Assembly (NCBI GenBank): GCA_003993805.1
Contig: RSEF01000004.1
Coordinates: 7,261,845-7,325,844, forward strand
Reading direction: 5' to 3'
DNA length: 64,000 nt
Source of the DNA: Himantopus leucocephalus
Taxonomy: Eukaryota; Chordata; Aves; Charadriiformes; Recurvirostridae
Shown here: positions 27,302-40,090 of the stretch, piece after piece
How positions within the stretch are numbered: position 1 is the stretch's first letter
Layout: every line of letters starts with the position of its first letter
The notes under the pieces: model-generated
Told to the model about the DNA's origin: nothing
Database searches by the model: none
What the model saw: the letters and a program-made list of their open reading frames with translations, nothing else
Program-made: the position numbers and the translations under genes

Positions 27302-28170
27302 GTAAGAACAGGAATACAAGGTCAAACCAAAGATCCATCTAGTTCAATACTCTTTCTCCCAGCAGCAGCCAACAGCAGATGACTAAGTAAGCATGACAAG
27401 AATACAGGGACAAAGTGTACATCATGTTGTGTGTGAATGTTTTTCTACAATCCAAAGATTTGTCAGTCAAGAATTTCTTGAAAATTCCTTTGCATACAAT
27501 AAGTCTTAATAATTTGAATTTGTCATCTACTTGTCCAATTCCTTTTGAACTCATACAAATTTTGTATCTATGCACAATGCATTGGATCAACAACTTCCAC
27601 AGCTTAACTTTATGCTGTGTGAGGAACCATTTTCTTCAATCATACTGAGCCAACCGTTTGCTGAGTCTGATAGCCCTGAATTCTCATACAGGAAAACCCA
27701 ACTACCTCCTGTTCTCTTTTTCCACATCATTCATGTTTCCTCTCTATTATCTCTTTTCCAGCCTAAAAGCTCCTAGCATAACTGAGTTTTATTTTTAAAA
27801 ACAAAGTTCCAAAGTTTTGCTGATTATCCCTTAGCATTCTTCTGTAGCTATTCTCCAAGAAAAATCAAATCAACAGACAGTACGAGATACCTGCGCAGTA
27901 TGGATTTATAGAGATACCTAATGATGTTCTTTATTTTCCAGTCTCTGTTCATCTCCTAATAAATCTTAACGTTCTGTCTACCTTTCTGGAATTTTTAACC
28001 ACTGTTCTGAATCATTTTAATAAGCCATGAGAAGTTCCAAGACCTCATTTCAGAACCTGTCATTTTATTTGTAAAGGTAGGGCCGTCCAGGATACACGGA
28101 ATGAATACTGTAGAAACTGTTACATTTTACTTAGCCACATAATTTTAACATCATTGTCTATCAGACTCTT
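27302..28170 (-). mobile_element. Ancient L3-like CR1 LINE, 3' region
   Basis: Read on the minus strand this is an old CR1/L3-type LINE 3' end. On the plus strand the landmarks, in reverse order, are: GTAAGAACAGG and GGTCAAACCAAAGATCCATC (27302-27340, the element's terminus); CAACTTCCACAGCTTAAC and GTGTGAGGA (27590-27625); TCTTTTCCAGCCTAAAAGC (about 27750); TATGGATTTATAGAGATACC (27900); and CTAATAAATCTTAACGTTCTG (27955). About 870 bases are still in order, although heavily diverged. No coding capacity is left. The 5' limit near 28170 is approximate. Confidence 0.8.
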
Positions 28171-29887
28171 CAAATGTACTTTGCAGGTGTATTTGCCAGT
28201 ATTTCACAGTAAATACATTCATCATATTTTTTTCTCACTGGAGAGTAATTCTATTCTTTATGAAATATAAGGCTAACAAGAGTAGTTATTCTTTACTCAT
28301 GGTTTTACATGTGGGTTAAAATGGCTCCCAAGCCAATATAGCTAATACTAACATCTGCACGTAATTTGAGAGGCAAACTGAAGTCAGTATGAGCTACTAC
28401 CAAGGGTTGTACTACAGCGTCTCTTTTGTGGTATCAAATAGTTCCCTGAAATCCATGCCCCAGTTCCATAAAACACATTTACTTTTTGATTGCATAACAC
28501 ATTAATTAATCTTGAAAAAATCATTAACAAAATACTGAAAGTAACCTGTACATTTTCTAAATTCAATAGTTTTAGACAGTCCTGAAGCATGTTTTTGTAA
28601 GAGTGTAGTCAGGAACTTTATGACTAACACTCAGAACAGGAGCATCCAGTACACATAAAGATGTATGCACCAAAACTTTGTTGGTCTTATGTGGATTTTT
28701 TTATCATACAAATTTTTTTCTACCAGAAAAATCGGCTCAATTCAAAATGGCAGTGCAGCAGTATTTGGACTTTCTAGTCAAACTTGTTCTTCTAAAGTAT
28801 TCCAGTATGCAAGTTTTCATATTTATATTTCAAAATCTACACCCTATCAGCATCCTGTCTGTATTTGTTTTGTTCTTCAATGACTTCAGCTCTGTCATAT
28901 GCTTCCTTTTTTTCCTAAAAAAACCTCAAAAACATTTAAGCCCCTTTGCCAGAGTAGCTCAAGCTCTCATTACTGTCCCACAGATCTGCATCAAAAGCTT
29001 ATCTTTTTAAGCCAAGTTGTTCCAAACTTTATATACATTCCTGGTCATAAACATACTCAAGGAACGATATTCACTCAGAATTAACCACAAGCAATTCAAC
29101 CTGGGAATCTAGCATTAATTCCAGCCCTGAGCACTTGCAGATCCCTGAAGATGGTTTGTTTGGGATAAAGAGAGATTGTTAGTGTAACATCAGAGCTTGA
29201 GGTAAAAGATTTTACTGCTGGAACCAGGAAACATACAGCAGCTTTACAGCCTGCTTTAACCTTGACAGGTTATCTATGACAGACTTAATTGTAGTCAATA
29301 ACATGAAATATATTTCAAATACAGCATTATTTAACTGCACGCTAATATTTAACATCTAAAAATATACAACACATTTATAGCAAACGACAGTGTATCAAAC
29401 CCAATAGACACCGGTGCCAAATTTGACTGGCATCAGTTAACATCCCCTGCTTTTTGGACAAAAACAGAAAATCAAATGCAAATGCTTTATTTTATTTTCA
29501 CCCCATAAACAATCATTTTATAATATCTATTAAGCGTCAAAAGTGAATACAGGCACAAGCCTGGAATTCCCAGAAATACGCAGAATGCATTTAGGCACCT
29601 CCTGACTAGAAATGATGCTGTATTACTAAGCAGTTCCCATTTTTATGTGTTCCTTAGGGAATTTTCTGTACAGGCTTCTGTTATCAGAGTGGCAACTCCT
29701 GTCTTTTGTTTTGGTTCTAACAACCTGCCAGGATAACTAAACCCACAACTCAGCATGTCTCAGCAGCTACAGAATCTTCTGGACAGACATCAGAAGACTG
29801 GCATGGCAGCAACTCATGACTCTAACGAAGAGGAGAAAATCTCCAAGACCAGATGTCCATTTAATCCAGCCCCAAAGGCAAAAAAAA
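28171..29887. other. AT-rich non-coding stretch up to the assembly gap
   Basis: Includes a plus-strand frame of 110 codons (28678-29010) rich in Phe and Leu from T-rich sequence, with no domain and no conserved pattern. I treat it as chance. No mobile element is recognised. Confidence 0.6.
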
Positions 29888-29987
29888 NNNNNNNNNNNNN
29901 NNNNNNNNNNNNNNNNNNNNNNNNNNNNNNNNNNNNNNNNNNNNNNNNNNNNNNNNNNNNNNNNNNNNNNNNNNNNNNNNNNNNNNN
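29888..29987. other. Assembly gap of exactly 100 N
   Basis: One hundred unknown bases, the conventional length for a gap of unknown size. It is flanked by A7 on the left and A4 on the right, so a poly(A) or A-rich repeat probably stopped the assembly. The true missing length is unknown. Open frames crossing it are artefacts. Confidence 0.98.
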
Positions 29988-30102
29988 AAAAGTTATGGAA
30001 GAACAGGTACTGGTGGAAATGGAAGGTCTATACAGGATAATCTTCTGCTGTTTGACATTCAATTCAAAGAAAATGTAAATAAATTGATTTTAATTTAATT
30101 GA

Positions 30103-30122
30103 TTTGGATCCTGGGATCCAAA
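30103..30122. repeat. Short perfect inverted repeat (9-bp arms)
   Basis: TTTGGATCC and GGATCCAAA are separated by two bases, giving a perfect 9-bp-arm palindrome. It lies about 115 bases right of the gap. It is short enough to be chance or a small foldback end. Confidence 0.7.
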
Positions 30123-30897
30123 CATCCCACTACAAACTACAGGATTTAAAACAATATATAACTATACAAAGCTGTTATGGTTCACAGACTCTTTCTGAAG
30201 ATAGGTATATTAGATCAAACAGAACAGTAAAACGACAGCTCCTGGACCAAGACTGGGTGCCTTTATGTAGTGCTGTCCAGGCTGTGCAGAGCATCACAGG
30301 CTACTCTAGGAACTGTACTGCTACTTAAAAATAAGGCAGGTAACACCTATGCTCGATAAGCTCCTAATGACTTTCCTCTGTAACGCATACGAGGAAGTTC
30401 TAGTGTCCTCAAAGTTATAACAGATGTTTTCCTCAAGAAGGGAAAAGAGGACTGCAGATTTCACACTTTGAAAAGAAAGTAAGGTATAATTCTTTTTTTC
30501 CAAACTCATATCATGTGGCAGGTGGTATTTAGCAAAAAGTTTTCAAAGCCAACACACACCCTATTTCAGTATTTCCAGTAAAGCATCATTATTTCTACTG
30601 TTCTCCACGGTAAGTCTCACTTAAACTTTGTCCATTTTATATAACAGTCAGAAATCAAATAGATTTCATCTGTATGAATCGCTCAACAGTATTAAAGTAA
30701 CAGCAAAATGTTTGAGTGCTTTGATGGCAAAATGCCATATTTCCGAACCAGCATGTCCTAAAGACTCTATTAAGTGATAACTGATTTTTTGGTGTTCTGA
30801 ACTTCTTTAAAAAGTCTTCCATCCATTATTTCACAAACACTAGTAAAACTCAGGAAAGTATACTGGAAACAGCTGCAGTCAGATCATCTGCATATCT

Positions 30898-30930
30898 TTA
30901 TATTTTATATATATGCATATATTTATATAC
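30898..30930. repeat. TA-rich alternating tract
   Basis: An alternating T/A run with internal TATATATATGCATATAT, self-complementary around GCATATATATGC-like steps. A short AT microsatellite. Confidence 0.7.
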
Positions 30931-33900
30931 TTTCCCATGGTCTTCTCAATGATAACAGGACAGAAAGGAAAAATACTGTAACATGGAGCAAGTCCTTACT
31001 CTCATCATGATGAGAAATTGAGAACACTGGAAAAGAAGTTCTGATTTCAAGAACTACGTACTAACTGCACCTAAAATAAAAGATAAACTAAACTTCCATT
31101 ACAGCAAGACATAGCCACTAAAGTTCCATGGGTCAGAATTTATGAAGCAGGCACTAGTATTTTTAAAAATCTTTTAGGCCACAGTCATAAAAAAGAAATG
31201 GTATTTGCTTTCTTTCAATAATGAGGAGGTCTTTTGGAGATGAAATGATACATAGTTAATTTTGATAATAAGCTCCATTTAATGTTTTGCCAATTTAAAC
31301 AGCACATTTTCTAAAACAAAAATAATTTAGAGATTTTTTACACAGACAATTGTAAGAAAAGCAACAAAAAAGGATGCTTTGTTTATGAAAAAGAGGGAAG
31401 ATACAAAGCTTTGGGTTTTTTCTGGGGGGTGGGGCATATATGGTTTTTAAATACAGTCTTAATTTGAGAGAGATAGTTGGTCTTAAATATAAGATCTCCC
31501 TCATCTTTCAATGCAGCCATTAGACTTTTTTTCTTTAACGCTTGTCAGAAATTCCTGCTGTTTGCCCGTTTGAAATACTGCAAGTTTCAACGGCATCCTT
31601 CCATATGGATTATTTTGAAGCTCTCCAATGAGAACAAAGGCCTTGATTCAGTAGAGTAGTTAAGCCACCAAACAATCATATTGTTAGATTTAACCTTTCC
31701 CATGAGATGTATCTTCTAGTTACAAAATAGAAAATTTAACAAAATTCATTATTTGACAGTCATTAAACTACTGTATAATATGTTTGAGTAAGACTCCTAT
31801 TTGATCAATTAATATAGGGGGAAAAAAGTCTTCAATATTAACACCTTTCCCAGCACACACCTGTGTGCACTATAATGTTAAGGGACTAATGCCATTTCAT
31901 TCAAAGATACACAACTGAACATATGAATTACTTTCACATAAAAATATTATAAACTAGCAGAGGATGGCAGACAGTTCATATTGGATAACTGCTACATGCA
32001 TGACTGGTATGACACACATGCAAAAGAAACAATCCAACCAAAAGTCTTTACACATAGAACACACAGGAACAGTCATGAAATAAGGTAGCTACAAATCTAT
32101 ACAAATGTAATCCCTGGAAAACATTTCTGTTTCAAGAGATGGACTTACAAAGCTGCCGCTTCTTTCATTTTTTTTTCTTTAAATGACAATTGTGTGATTT
32201 AATGCTTTTACAGTCATAGTTCTGCTGATGTCATCAACCTAATCAGTCATAAAGCTATTCACTAGGATATCTACCATCATGGTAATCTCAAAATGAGCTA
32301 CGTTCATTTAGGTACTGTGATGTAAGCAAACTATGGCAAATTAAACACTTACTGTAACAAAGTTAAAGTAAATAGACACACAATTTTTTTTCCCCATGAT
32401 GGCTATGTAATTTATAAACCGAACAAATGAAACACTACCTTTATTCTGGCAATCAGATTTAGACAACTGGGATAAGCATAGTCCAACAGCGTATCATATT
32501 TTCTTGTATAACATATGTTGAAGGATGTTATGTACATACCCATGGTATTGAAGGGATATATAGATGATCATTTGTATCCCTGTCAAACATACGCAAGTAT
32601 AAATTCAGCACAAAATAAAACAGATTTCTGCAGAAATTTTACACTGAAAGCCCAGAAATCACACTGCTAGAAAATCATGTGTTTATTAATATTTTTATGC
32701 TAAGCAATAGTTCCTTGTGCTATGCCAGGCAACACACATGCTTGCTTCCTTAACTTACACTTTAAGGATGCAATATTACAAATGACAACCTCATCCTTAC
32801 CCAGAGCCATGTAAACTATCCCTTACTCAGGTACTTTGACTCACTCTTAGATACTCATTGACACACCAAGCCGAAGAAGTGCAAGCACAGCCCTGCCCGG
32901 TTTCAGCTGAATATTAGTGCCAGGCTGCTCCTGCCTGGATGCACATATAAGCTAATTCATGAGTGCCTGCAGGAGATACCAGCCAGCGACTACTTACAAG
33001 AGCAGAGGGCAACTCATTACTCTGTCTTCAGAGGAATGCCTCCCAAACATGCAGTTCACTTGTTGCTGTCAATTTTAACATGAAGGCAAAAGGATTCCTG
33101 TGTTCTAGCCCCTCACCAAGAGCAGAGAGCCCAAACAAGAGCCGGGAACCTGCAAGTGAATAGTGACAGAAGACAGGAGCCAATTCCGCCGTTTCTCTTT
33201 TGGCCAACAATAGGAACAGAGAGCTTGCTGTTGGATCTGCCAATGTGCCCATGCTGACCAGAGTCGGGATTCATCTTTTGCATCTGCTACACACACCTTG
33301 AAATGCCTTATGGAGTAGAACAGGAAACCCCGCTCTTCATGTATGAAAGGTTTGTTACGATGTTTATTCATGTTTTGCTTCAGCCTTCACACATAAAATG
33401 CTGCTGTGGAGAGGAAGGGACTAATCTGTCCTATAAACCCAGGTTTGGGAGGACACAACATAACAAACAAACATCAGCAAGGAAAATTCAAGTCACCATT
33501 AGAAAAAAATTGTCTACAGTAAAGACAAAGTGCTAGAATAGACTGCCTGCACACAACATAAATGTTCAAAATTGACATCTAAAAACAAGTTAGCAAAATG
33601 CTTGCGAATGACAGTTACAGTTGATTCTTGTCTGGGGTGGGAGCCATTTAGTTCTATGATTCTTGAAAAGGGGAGGGAGATAAATTCCACATAAATCCTT
33701 GAAAATTTAAAATCACCTCTACATAAAATATTACTGTCTAATAAGTGGTAAGAATTCACAATTTTTTTCTTAATGCCATCTAAATGCCAGTTGTATTTAT
33801 GCCCTCTTGTTTGTGGTCTCAGGGAAGAGATTTATCTGAAAGCTAGTACAGCCAAAATACTTTGCCCACTACCACTGTGTGGGGTCAGTGCTTAGGAAAG

Positions 33901-34430
33901 GGCGAGAACACACCGCTGCGGGTGGGGGAGAAAGGTGGGACCCATATCTCTCTTTGCTTTATCAATCATGGAATGACACCATAAATAGTAGGTATGAAAA
34001 TTCTTACAGTATACTGCAAAAACCCATTTAAATCTGAAAGCAATTTTTAGTTCCCTGTTAGTGTCAGACTTAACAATCAAGATGTGTTAATCAGTATGTT
34101 TTCAAAATATTAGTAAACACAGTTCAATCTGTCTCCCAAAAGAAATGATAATAAAAAAGAAATACACCTTTGCCAACATGGAAAAATAACCACAGAAAGA
34201 TTCATGGTGGAGAGTCTGGCAATAGCTATAAGAGTATTCTTATACTGACAATGTTATAACTCAGAAATGATGCTTTTAATTTTTTTAATAGCATATAAAA
34301 CAATTCAAGAACATACAGTGACCAAAAACCCTTTTAAAAACATTTACTAGCACCTGGCATGTATTCATTAAGAAGTAAACACTATTGAATGCATAGTTTT
34401 AGACTAGCTTTGCATGTTTTCAGGAGTAAG

Positions 34431-34488
34431 AAAAAAAAACCAAAACCAACCAACCACATAACTAGAATTTCATTTCCACACACACACA
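34431..34488. repeat. A/C-rich tract and (CA)6 microsatellite
   Basis: An A9 run leads into CCAAAACCAACCAACCAC (34440-34457), and about 20 bases later there are six CA units (34477-34488). The first part is the same style of irregular AACC tract found at 46077-46107 and, on the other strand, at 23331-23384. Confidence 0.7.
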
Positions 34489-37400
34489 AAAAAAGTCTGC
34501 AACTATGAATGTGAAAGGAGGCAAAATTCTTCGCATACAATAACATTACAGTCTCAGCTAACATAAACCTAACAACAGATGAGCTATACCACTAACAGAA
34601 AATTAAAGGTCCAACCTATTGTCTTAGAAAAAAATAAACTCATAGTAAGAGAGGTCTTTCTAAACCTAGTCTCAAGCAAAGACTAACATTATTTTATATT
34701 CATTTTTATATTTCAGTATTATATAAATCAGGTGCATTTCATAAATATACCCGCGAGTGTGTTCTCCTACTACCACCTACCAGAGTCAAAGTTTTCATCT
34801 GCAAGGATTCTTAACAGAAACCTTCATCTGCAAAATATCTCATAACAAACTGCTTACTGTGGAAAGTCCAGTGAGTTCATGGGTGAGAAAAATAATGGAG
34901 AAATACGCCCTATAGTTTGGATTTTAACCTTCATTCATTCTGAAGAGTTCCGAAAAGGCCACACATTTGCAAAAAACAAAGAGATAAAATTACTATAAAT
35001 TACAGTGGAAGATTAGTTTTTCTTTCTGATGCCAAAGCCTATTGGCTTTAGCAATATAATCCATATTTGCATATGCTGAACACTGTTTCAGTCATATTTA
35101 CCATCAATTACTGTATAGTAATGGCAGCCAAAGGGTTAGTTTGTGATGGAATCCACAGGAACTATGCCAAACCATTTTTTCAATAAGAAAATCTATTGAT
35201 ATTAAATGCACACGACTAGATTAGACCAAAACTACCACCCACATTCTGGGCCAATTCTTAATTTCATCTCTGCTGGATTCTTCATCTAAAGCTATTTGTC
35301 TGATATAACCGGATGCCTTTCAAATTTCTTCTTGCATCTTTTTAAACATGTTTGCCTGCATGCTTGTTCAGTAAGCATAATGACCATGTAGCTGGCTCTT
35401 GTATACTTTAAAGTCTGATTCTGCTTTCCAAAACAATTTACAACTTTTGTCTCTATTGAAAGTTTTTGGGAAATGAACACTTCACTACATAAGATCAGCT
35501 ATCATTAATTTTGTTCTCTTTTGCATTTAATTATTTTAATTTTTATTATCTTCAAAAAACCAGAAGATACAACTTCACACACATTCCCATTCTGAAATGT
35601 CAATTTTTCTCCAGCAATGCTACTTCCAGTTAACAAGTAAAGTGCAAACAAGATGAGCACACAAACAATTGAGAAAAGTTCCTGCTGTGCTCAAGATACT
35701 TAAGAACTTTATAAAAAGCAATAAAGGTCCTGCCAAAGAAACAGTATACAAATCTGATAAATTCCTTTGCAATAAGTGAGAAAACTAGCACAAATATCTT
35801 GCCCGTAGCTACTTATTTCCATTGTTAATTACAAAACTTACAGTGGAAAGCAACGAATGGTATCCGGCTCATGAAGTTGCTTAGTAATTGTTAAGTATTC
35901 AGCAAAGAACTCACCTCATTTTAAAATATATATTTCTATCACAGTCATGTTATTTTGCTGCATTATACTCGCTGTGCAGAATTTTCTCCACGAGGTTTCA
36001 TATATAAAAGTCTCAAAGCAAAATTACAGCCAATCTATATTATGACAGAGGCCCAAGTTACATTATGAAAAACTATTATATCCTTTCAGTTTCAGGGGGA
36101 AAAGAGAGCAATCGGTTAAAAAAAAAATCAAGGAAGATGACATCTATTCAAAGAAAGCAAATTCTACTATAAAGTCAATAGCTGATCCAAACCTGTTCAC
36201 AGATATTTTATTTTTGCTTTCTGTAAGTGCATAATCTCAACACACCTCAAAAAAAATTACAAAGCCACACATCCAGATATTTGTCATAAGCTCATTTTTA
36301 ACATGGTCATTAATGGTTAGATCAAACCTTAGTGAAGCTTCAGGCCTCTGCAAGGAGACAATATGAGCTGGTGTAAGAACAGAATGATTATAAACTGCAG
36401 GATTTTAGCTATGTGCTCTTCAGCCACTTCTATGAACCTGCACTGAAGATTTTCGGGGTTTATTAACAAGTAAACTGCATTATAAAATTCAACAGCCAGC
36501 TCACCATTGTTCAGCAGAGGAGTAACATTCTTTTTCCCCTCTTTGAAACTATGGTAGGTCAGCAACAAAACAAAGTCAAATTGAAGGCCACTGAAAAATA
36601 TTAATTAACTCTGATTCAGGAAGTTAACGAGCAGTTTAAGGAGATGAATCTAAAATGGCTAAAACATTGTTATCCTCAGCTGTCCACACTGGCCCTCTTC
36701 AAGCTTAGTGCTACTCCATCAGGGACAACTGAGGAACAAGGAGTGTAAACTGCAACAACTCAGCTGTTAATCTAGCATGTAATTATGAACTGCAGTTGGC
36801 AGTAGTTTGCATTAACATACATAAACTCTGCCAAATTCAGCTGTTCCTGCTGGCTACAGTAGCATCTGAAATTACCATTTTCTTCTCTCAGATTGATTAA
36901 CCTCCAGGTTCTGGACTTTTTCTTTTTTTGATTATCTAACAGATGGTTTAATCAAAGTGTAACGCATGCATAAGAAGTGTTTAATTCTTGTGTCTTTTTG
37001 GTGTAAGTATTTGTCTATGGGCATTATTTTGTTGAAACAGGACTAAGAAAAATATTTGCTAAGATTCAATATTCTGTAAATCATGCAAGAATACGATATT
37101 AGGGAAGATTCAGAATTACTTTTTGATTTGTTAGGGTACAAAAATGTTAGAGAATCCTGTGATGTTTTGCAAACATCTTTCAAATACTAGAGACTGGACT
37201 ACTATAAAAAGTCAATTCATTACTTAGATAGATTTTGCTAGTCTTAATTTGTCCATGAACTCAAAAAATGGTTTATCACAATTCCATCCCTATCTTTACT
37301 ATTGCAGTTTGTACCCTCTAACAGCAATCACCAATAAAGGAACAGGTGGGATTGTGATTAGACTTGAAGAGCAGCACCTGTAAAGAATTAATATCAGCTG

Positions 37401-38436
37401 CTGCACTTCACAGAGTCCACAATTTCAATTTAAACTCAGCAATTTGGAAATAAATGCATTTTTTGTTTTGCAATGGAATCAAACTAGCAACAAAGGAAGA
37501 CAGCTCCTGTAAGGCAGTCCATGAACTTCCACTGTATCTTCCATAATCATACTGAAAATTTTTAATCATTCCACTCTTCTGTGTGACCATCACTCACCTT
37601 TTATTTCTCGCTCAGAGAAAAACTTACTCCCCGCAATTACTCAACTATAAGCTAAATCACTCAAAGGTATTACAAAAGAATATTACAGAATCTTTCAACG
37701 CTCTCCATAGTTTATTTCACAGTAGCAAAACTTTGAGGCTTAAGAATATAATCAAAAAAGGTAACAAATATCTTGCAACAATTAAGAAAAGTATTAATCC
37801 TTTCTGATTTGACTGACTTAACTGAGCTCAATCCATGCTTTTTAAACAACTGAAACATTCTTTTTGTTAACTATTAATTAATAAATAGATTTTTGCTTCA
37901 GAATCTTTTCCTCATCTGAAAAGGCTCCTATTTTAGAACTGCATTCAGACAACTATTCATTCTTCTGGTTCTTTAAAGCAACCTGCTTATTTCTTGAAGA
38001 AGACACTTAACATGGTAGTAGACTTTTTGAGACTAAGAGCTGTAGCATTTCACTTTGGTTCAGTATTATTACCTTCTCTAGCAATTTCGTGAAGCCATTA
38101 AGATAGATGATAGACACTATCCTGCTTTTATATTCTTTTACTTTACACCTTGCATTCTGAATTCATGCTTTTTAACTAAAACCTCCTTCACATAGGTGTA
38201 AGAGACAACAAACAATGTATACCTCAGTTACCACTCTACCAAATAAAATCCATTTATTTTCAAAACAGCTCTTTAAAGAAGTTTTGAATAAGAAAACAAA
38301 CACTGCAGTCTCTCTCAAATGCCAACAAACAGTACAAACTGCCGAACAAAACGCACAATGAGAGGCCTCCAAAAATCACCCAAGCCTATTATTATGTAAC
38401 TGTACCAAAAGCGTAACTCACCCTACCTTGTTAATC

Positions 38437-38757
38437 TTAATGCTGAAGGGCCGAAGTTGCCTTCCAAAGGATGGAGAGCCAAGTGGGGTAACATGGCCAG
38501 CAGCCAGAGCCCTGGCACATGGTCCCCTTGCTTGTGGAGAGCAGAGCAGAGATGGCTGCAGCTTGAACCAAGAGCCCAGACCCTCTGGCAAGTTCACAGT
38601 GAGGAGGCAGAGCCCCAGTCAGGCCAGGAAGGCTGCTGATGAGCGGGGGGGCTGACTCGAAATTGCCCACAGCTGGGCCAGGCCGGGGGTGAGGCAGGGC
38701 AATTAGCACCTCCCAGCACATTCCAACCCTAACAAAGGCTCCCTTAATTGCTGAAGG
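38437..38757. other. GC-rich block flanked by near-identical direct repeats
   Basis: About 294 bases (38450-38743) are markedly GC-rich inside AT-rich surroundings. They are bounded by TTAATGCTGAAGG (38437-38449) and TTAATTGCTGAAGG (38744-38757), which differ by one inserted T. That resembles a target-site duplication made when a sequence inserted. Frames on both strands stay open (114 codons on the minus strand), as GC-rich sequence does by chance, and I recognise no protein. No poly(A) tail, LTR ends or terminal inverted repeats are visible. The identity is unknown. Confidence 0.5.
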
Positions 38758-39751
38758 TATGTGCATAGGAACACACAGCACTAACCAATCTTAATTTCAT
38801 TTTAAGCTGATCTGGCAATTAATACTTAATCTATATAGTCTCCTCATAACATACTATCACATAACTAGCAATCTACTCCAGCTGAAGTTTTTCATTTGTT
38901 TCCATCTGCAGCCCACAAAGAAAGTGACTGCAGTAACCCACTCTGGGAAGGACAAGATTAGAGATCAAAATACACAATCTTTTTCTAAAGCAGATAAAAG
39001 AAAAATAATATTCCATGGTCATGTCACAGCACTGAAAGCCAGGTGAAGATAAGCAGTACTAAGAAATTACAAAATGAGTCAGAAAATAGAAGCTGGAAAA
39101 GGGATAGATATTAGCCTTGGTATTAAATTAATTGACTCTTCCCCCAACCCACAAATAATATCTAGCTTGCACAGAATCAATTTACTTTCCTCCAAAGACT
39201 AATCTTGGCCAAATTTCTTAATAAAAGAAAAAAAAAAAAAGGGAAGGAGAAGAGAGAAATCAATAAAACCAAAATGAGCCTACTTAAAAACAAGCAGTGT
39301 GAAATATTTTTTTCCTTGAATAATTCAAAATTGGAAGTCCCTGCCTTAAAAATTAAGTGAAACCAAAAAATAAGGACAGTTCAAAAAAATAATTAGACAT
39401 TTTAAAGAATGAGACTATCTCCATAATTACATAATGTTTTTCTTCTATCTTAAAAAGGAGTGAAGCTTGTATTACAAGGTATAGGTCAACAACTAATGAA
39501 CAAGATGAAGGATAAATGTTTTGAGAAAGACTCAGGCAGCCATTTGCAAAAGGAGCAAAAGGAAATGGCAAGCCTCTTAACCTTTGCTGTTTTAGCTCAC
39601 AATTAATCTGGTAGGAGATAAGAGGCCTGTAATCCTTTTAAGGGTTTTATCAGAAATAATAAGCCACCAAATTTATAAAATGCGCATGCAAACCACTGTA
39701 TACTAAGCTTATTAAAGATGAAACAATAAAATGAAAGAAGATCATAACTGA
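38758..39751. other. AT-rich spacer, no gene recognised
   Basis: Includes an A13 run at 39228-39240 followed by a purine-rich patch. Open frames are under 75 codons. Nothing else is recognised. Confidence 0.6.
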
Positions 39752-40090
39752 AATATCCTGTAGCAGATGCTTAGAGAAAGAACATAAGAAACAGGGCAAG
39801 TAAAGTACAACCCTTTCTTTGTTTTTCCTTCCCAGATACAGTCCCTAGTTCCAGAACTCCTATGCTAGAGGTTGCTTTTGGAAAATTATTTTCAGCTGCT
39901 CCCAATGGACCTATCTTCCATAAGGGTTGAGAATAATCCTTTTTTGAACCCATTTATAATTTGGCTTCTGCAATGCCCAGTGCACAGACTTCCATAATTT
40001 ATTTACATGTTGTATGAAAAAAAAGATTTGTTTTTCCTTAAACTTCCACATGATAAATTTATTGAGGTAGAGCTCAGCTCTTACACAGAA
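39752..40090 (-). mobile_element. Ancient L3-like CR1 LINE, 3' end
   Basis: The reverse complement matches the same old CR1/L3 family as 27302-28170. Plus-strand landmarks in order are GCAGATGCTTAGAG (39764), AACAGGGCAAGTAAAG, ATGGACCTATCTTCCATAAG (39905), CTTTTTTGAACCC (39940), GACTTCCATAATTTATTTAC with TGTTGTATGAAAAA (about 39990-40020), and ATAAATTTATTGAGGT (near 40055). The extreme 3' tip is missing and the element is cut after about 340 bases. It is a non-coding relic. Confidence 0.8.

Larger units (their letters stand above)
30123..38436. other. Long AT-rich non-coding stretch, no gene recognised
   Basis: About 8.3 kb without a recognisable gene or complete mobile element. The patch 32840-33440 is less AT-rich than its surroundings and holds overlapping open frames on both strands (up to 88 codons) with no domain. 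Small simple repeats inside (TA-rich near 30898, A/C-rich near 34431, CA repeat near 34477) are listed separately. Confidence 0.6.

Noticed and set aside
29755..30078. Open frames running through the N gap on both strands
   Set aside because: They consist largely of unknown residues. The frames exist only because N codons are not read as stops.
33640..33670. TTCTATGATTCTTG, similar to a CR1 3' tail
   Set aside because: The preceding 150 bases show no CR1 body, and the tail motif alone is too short.
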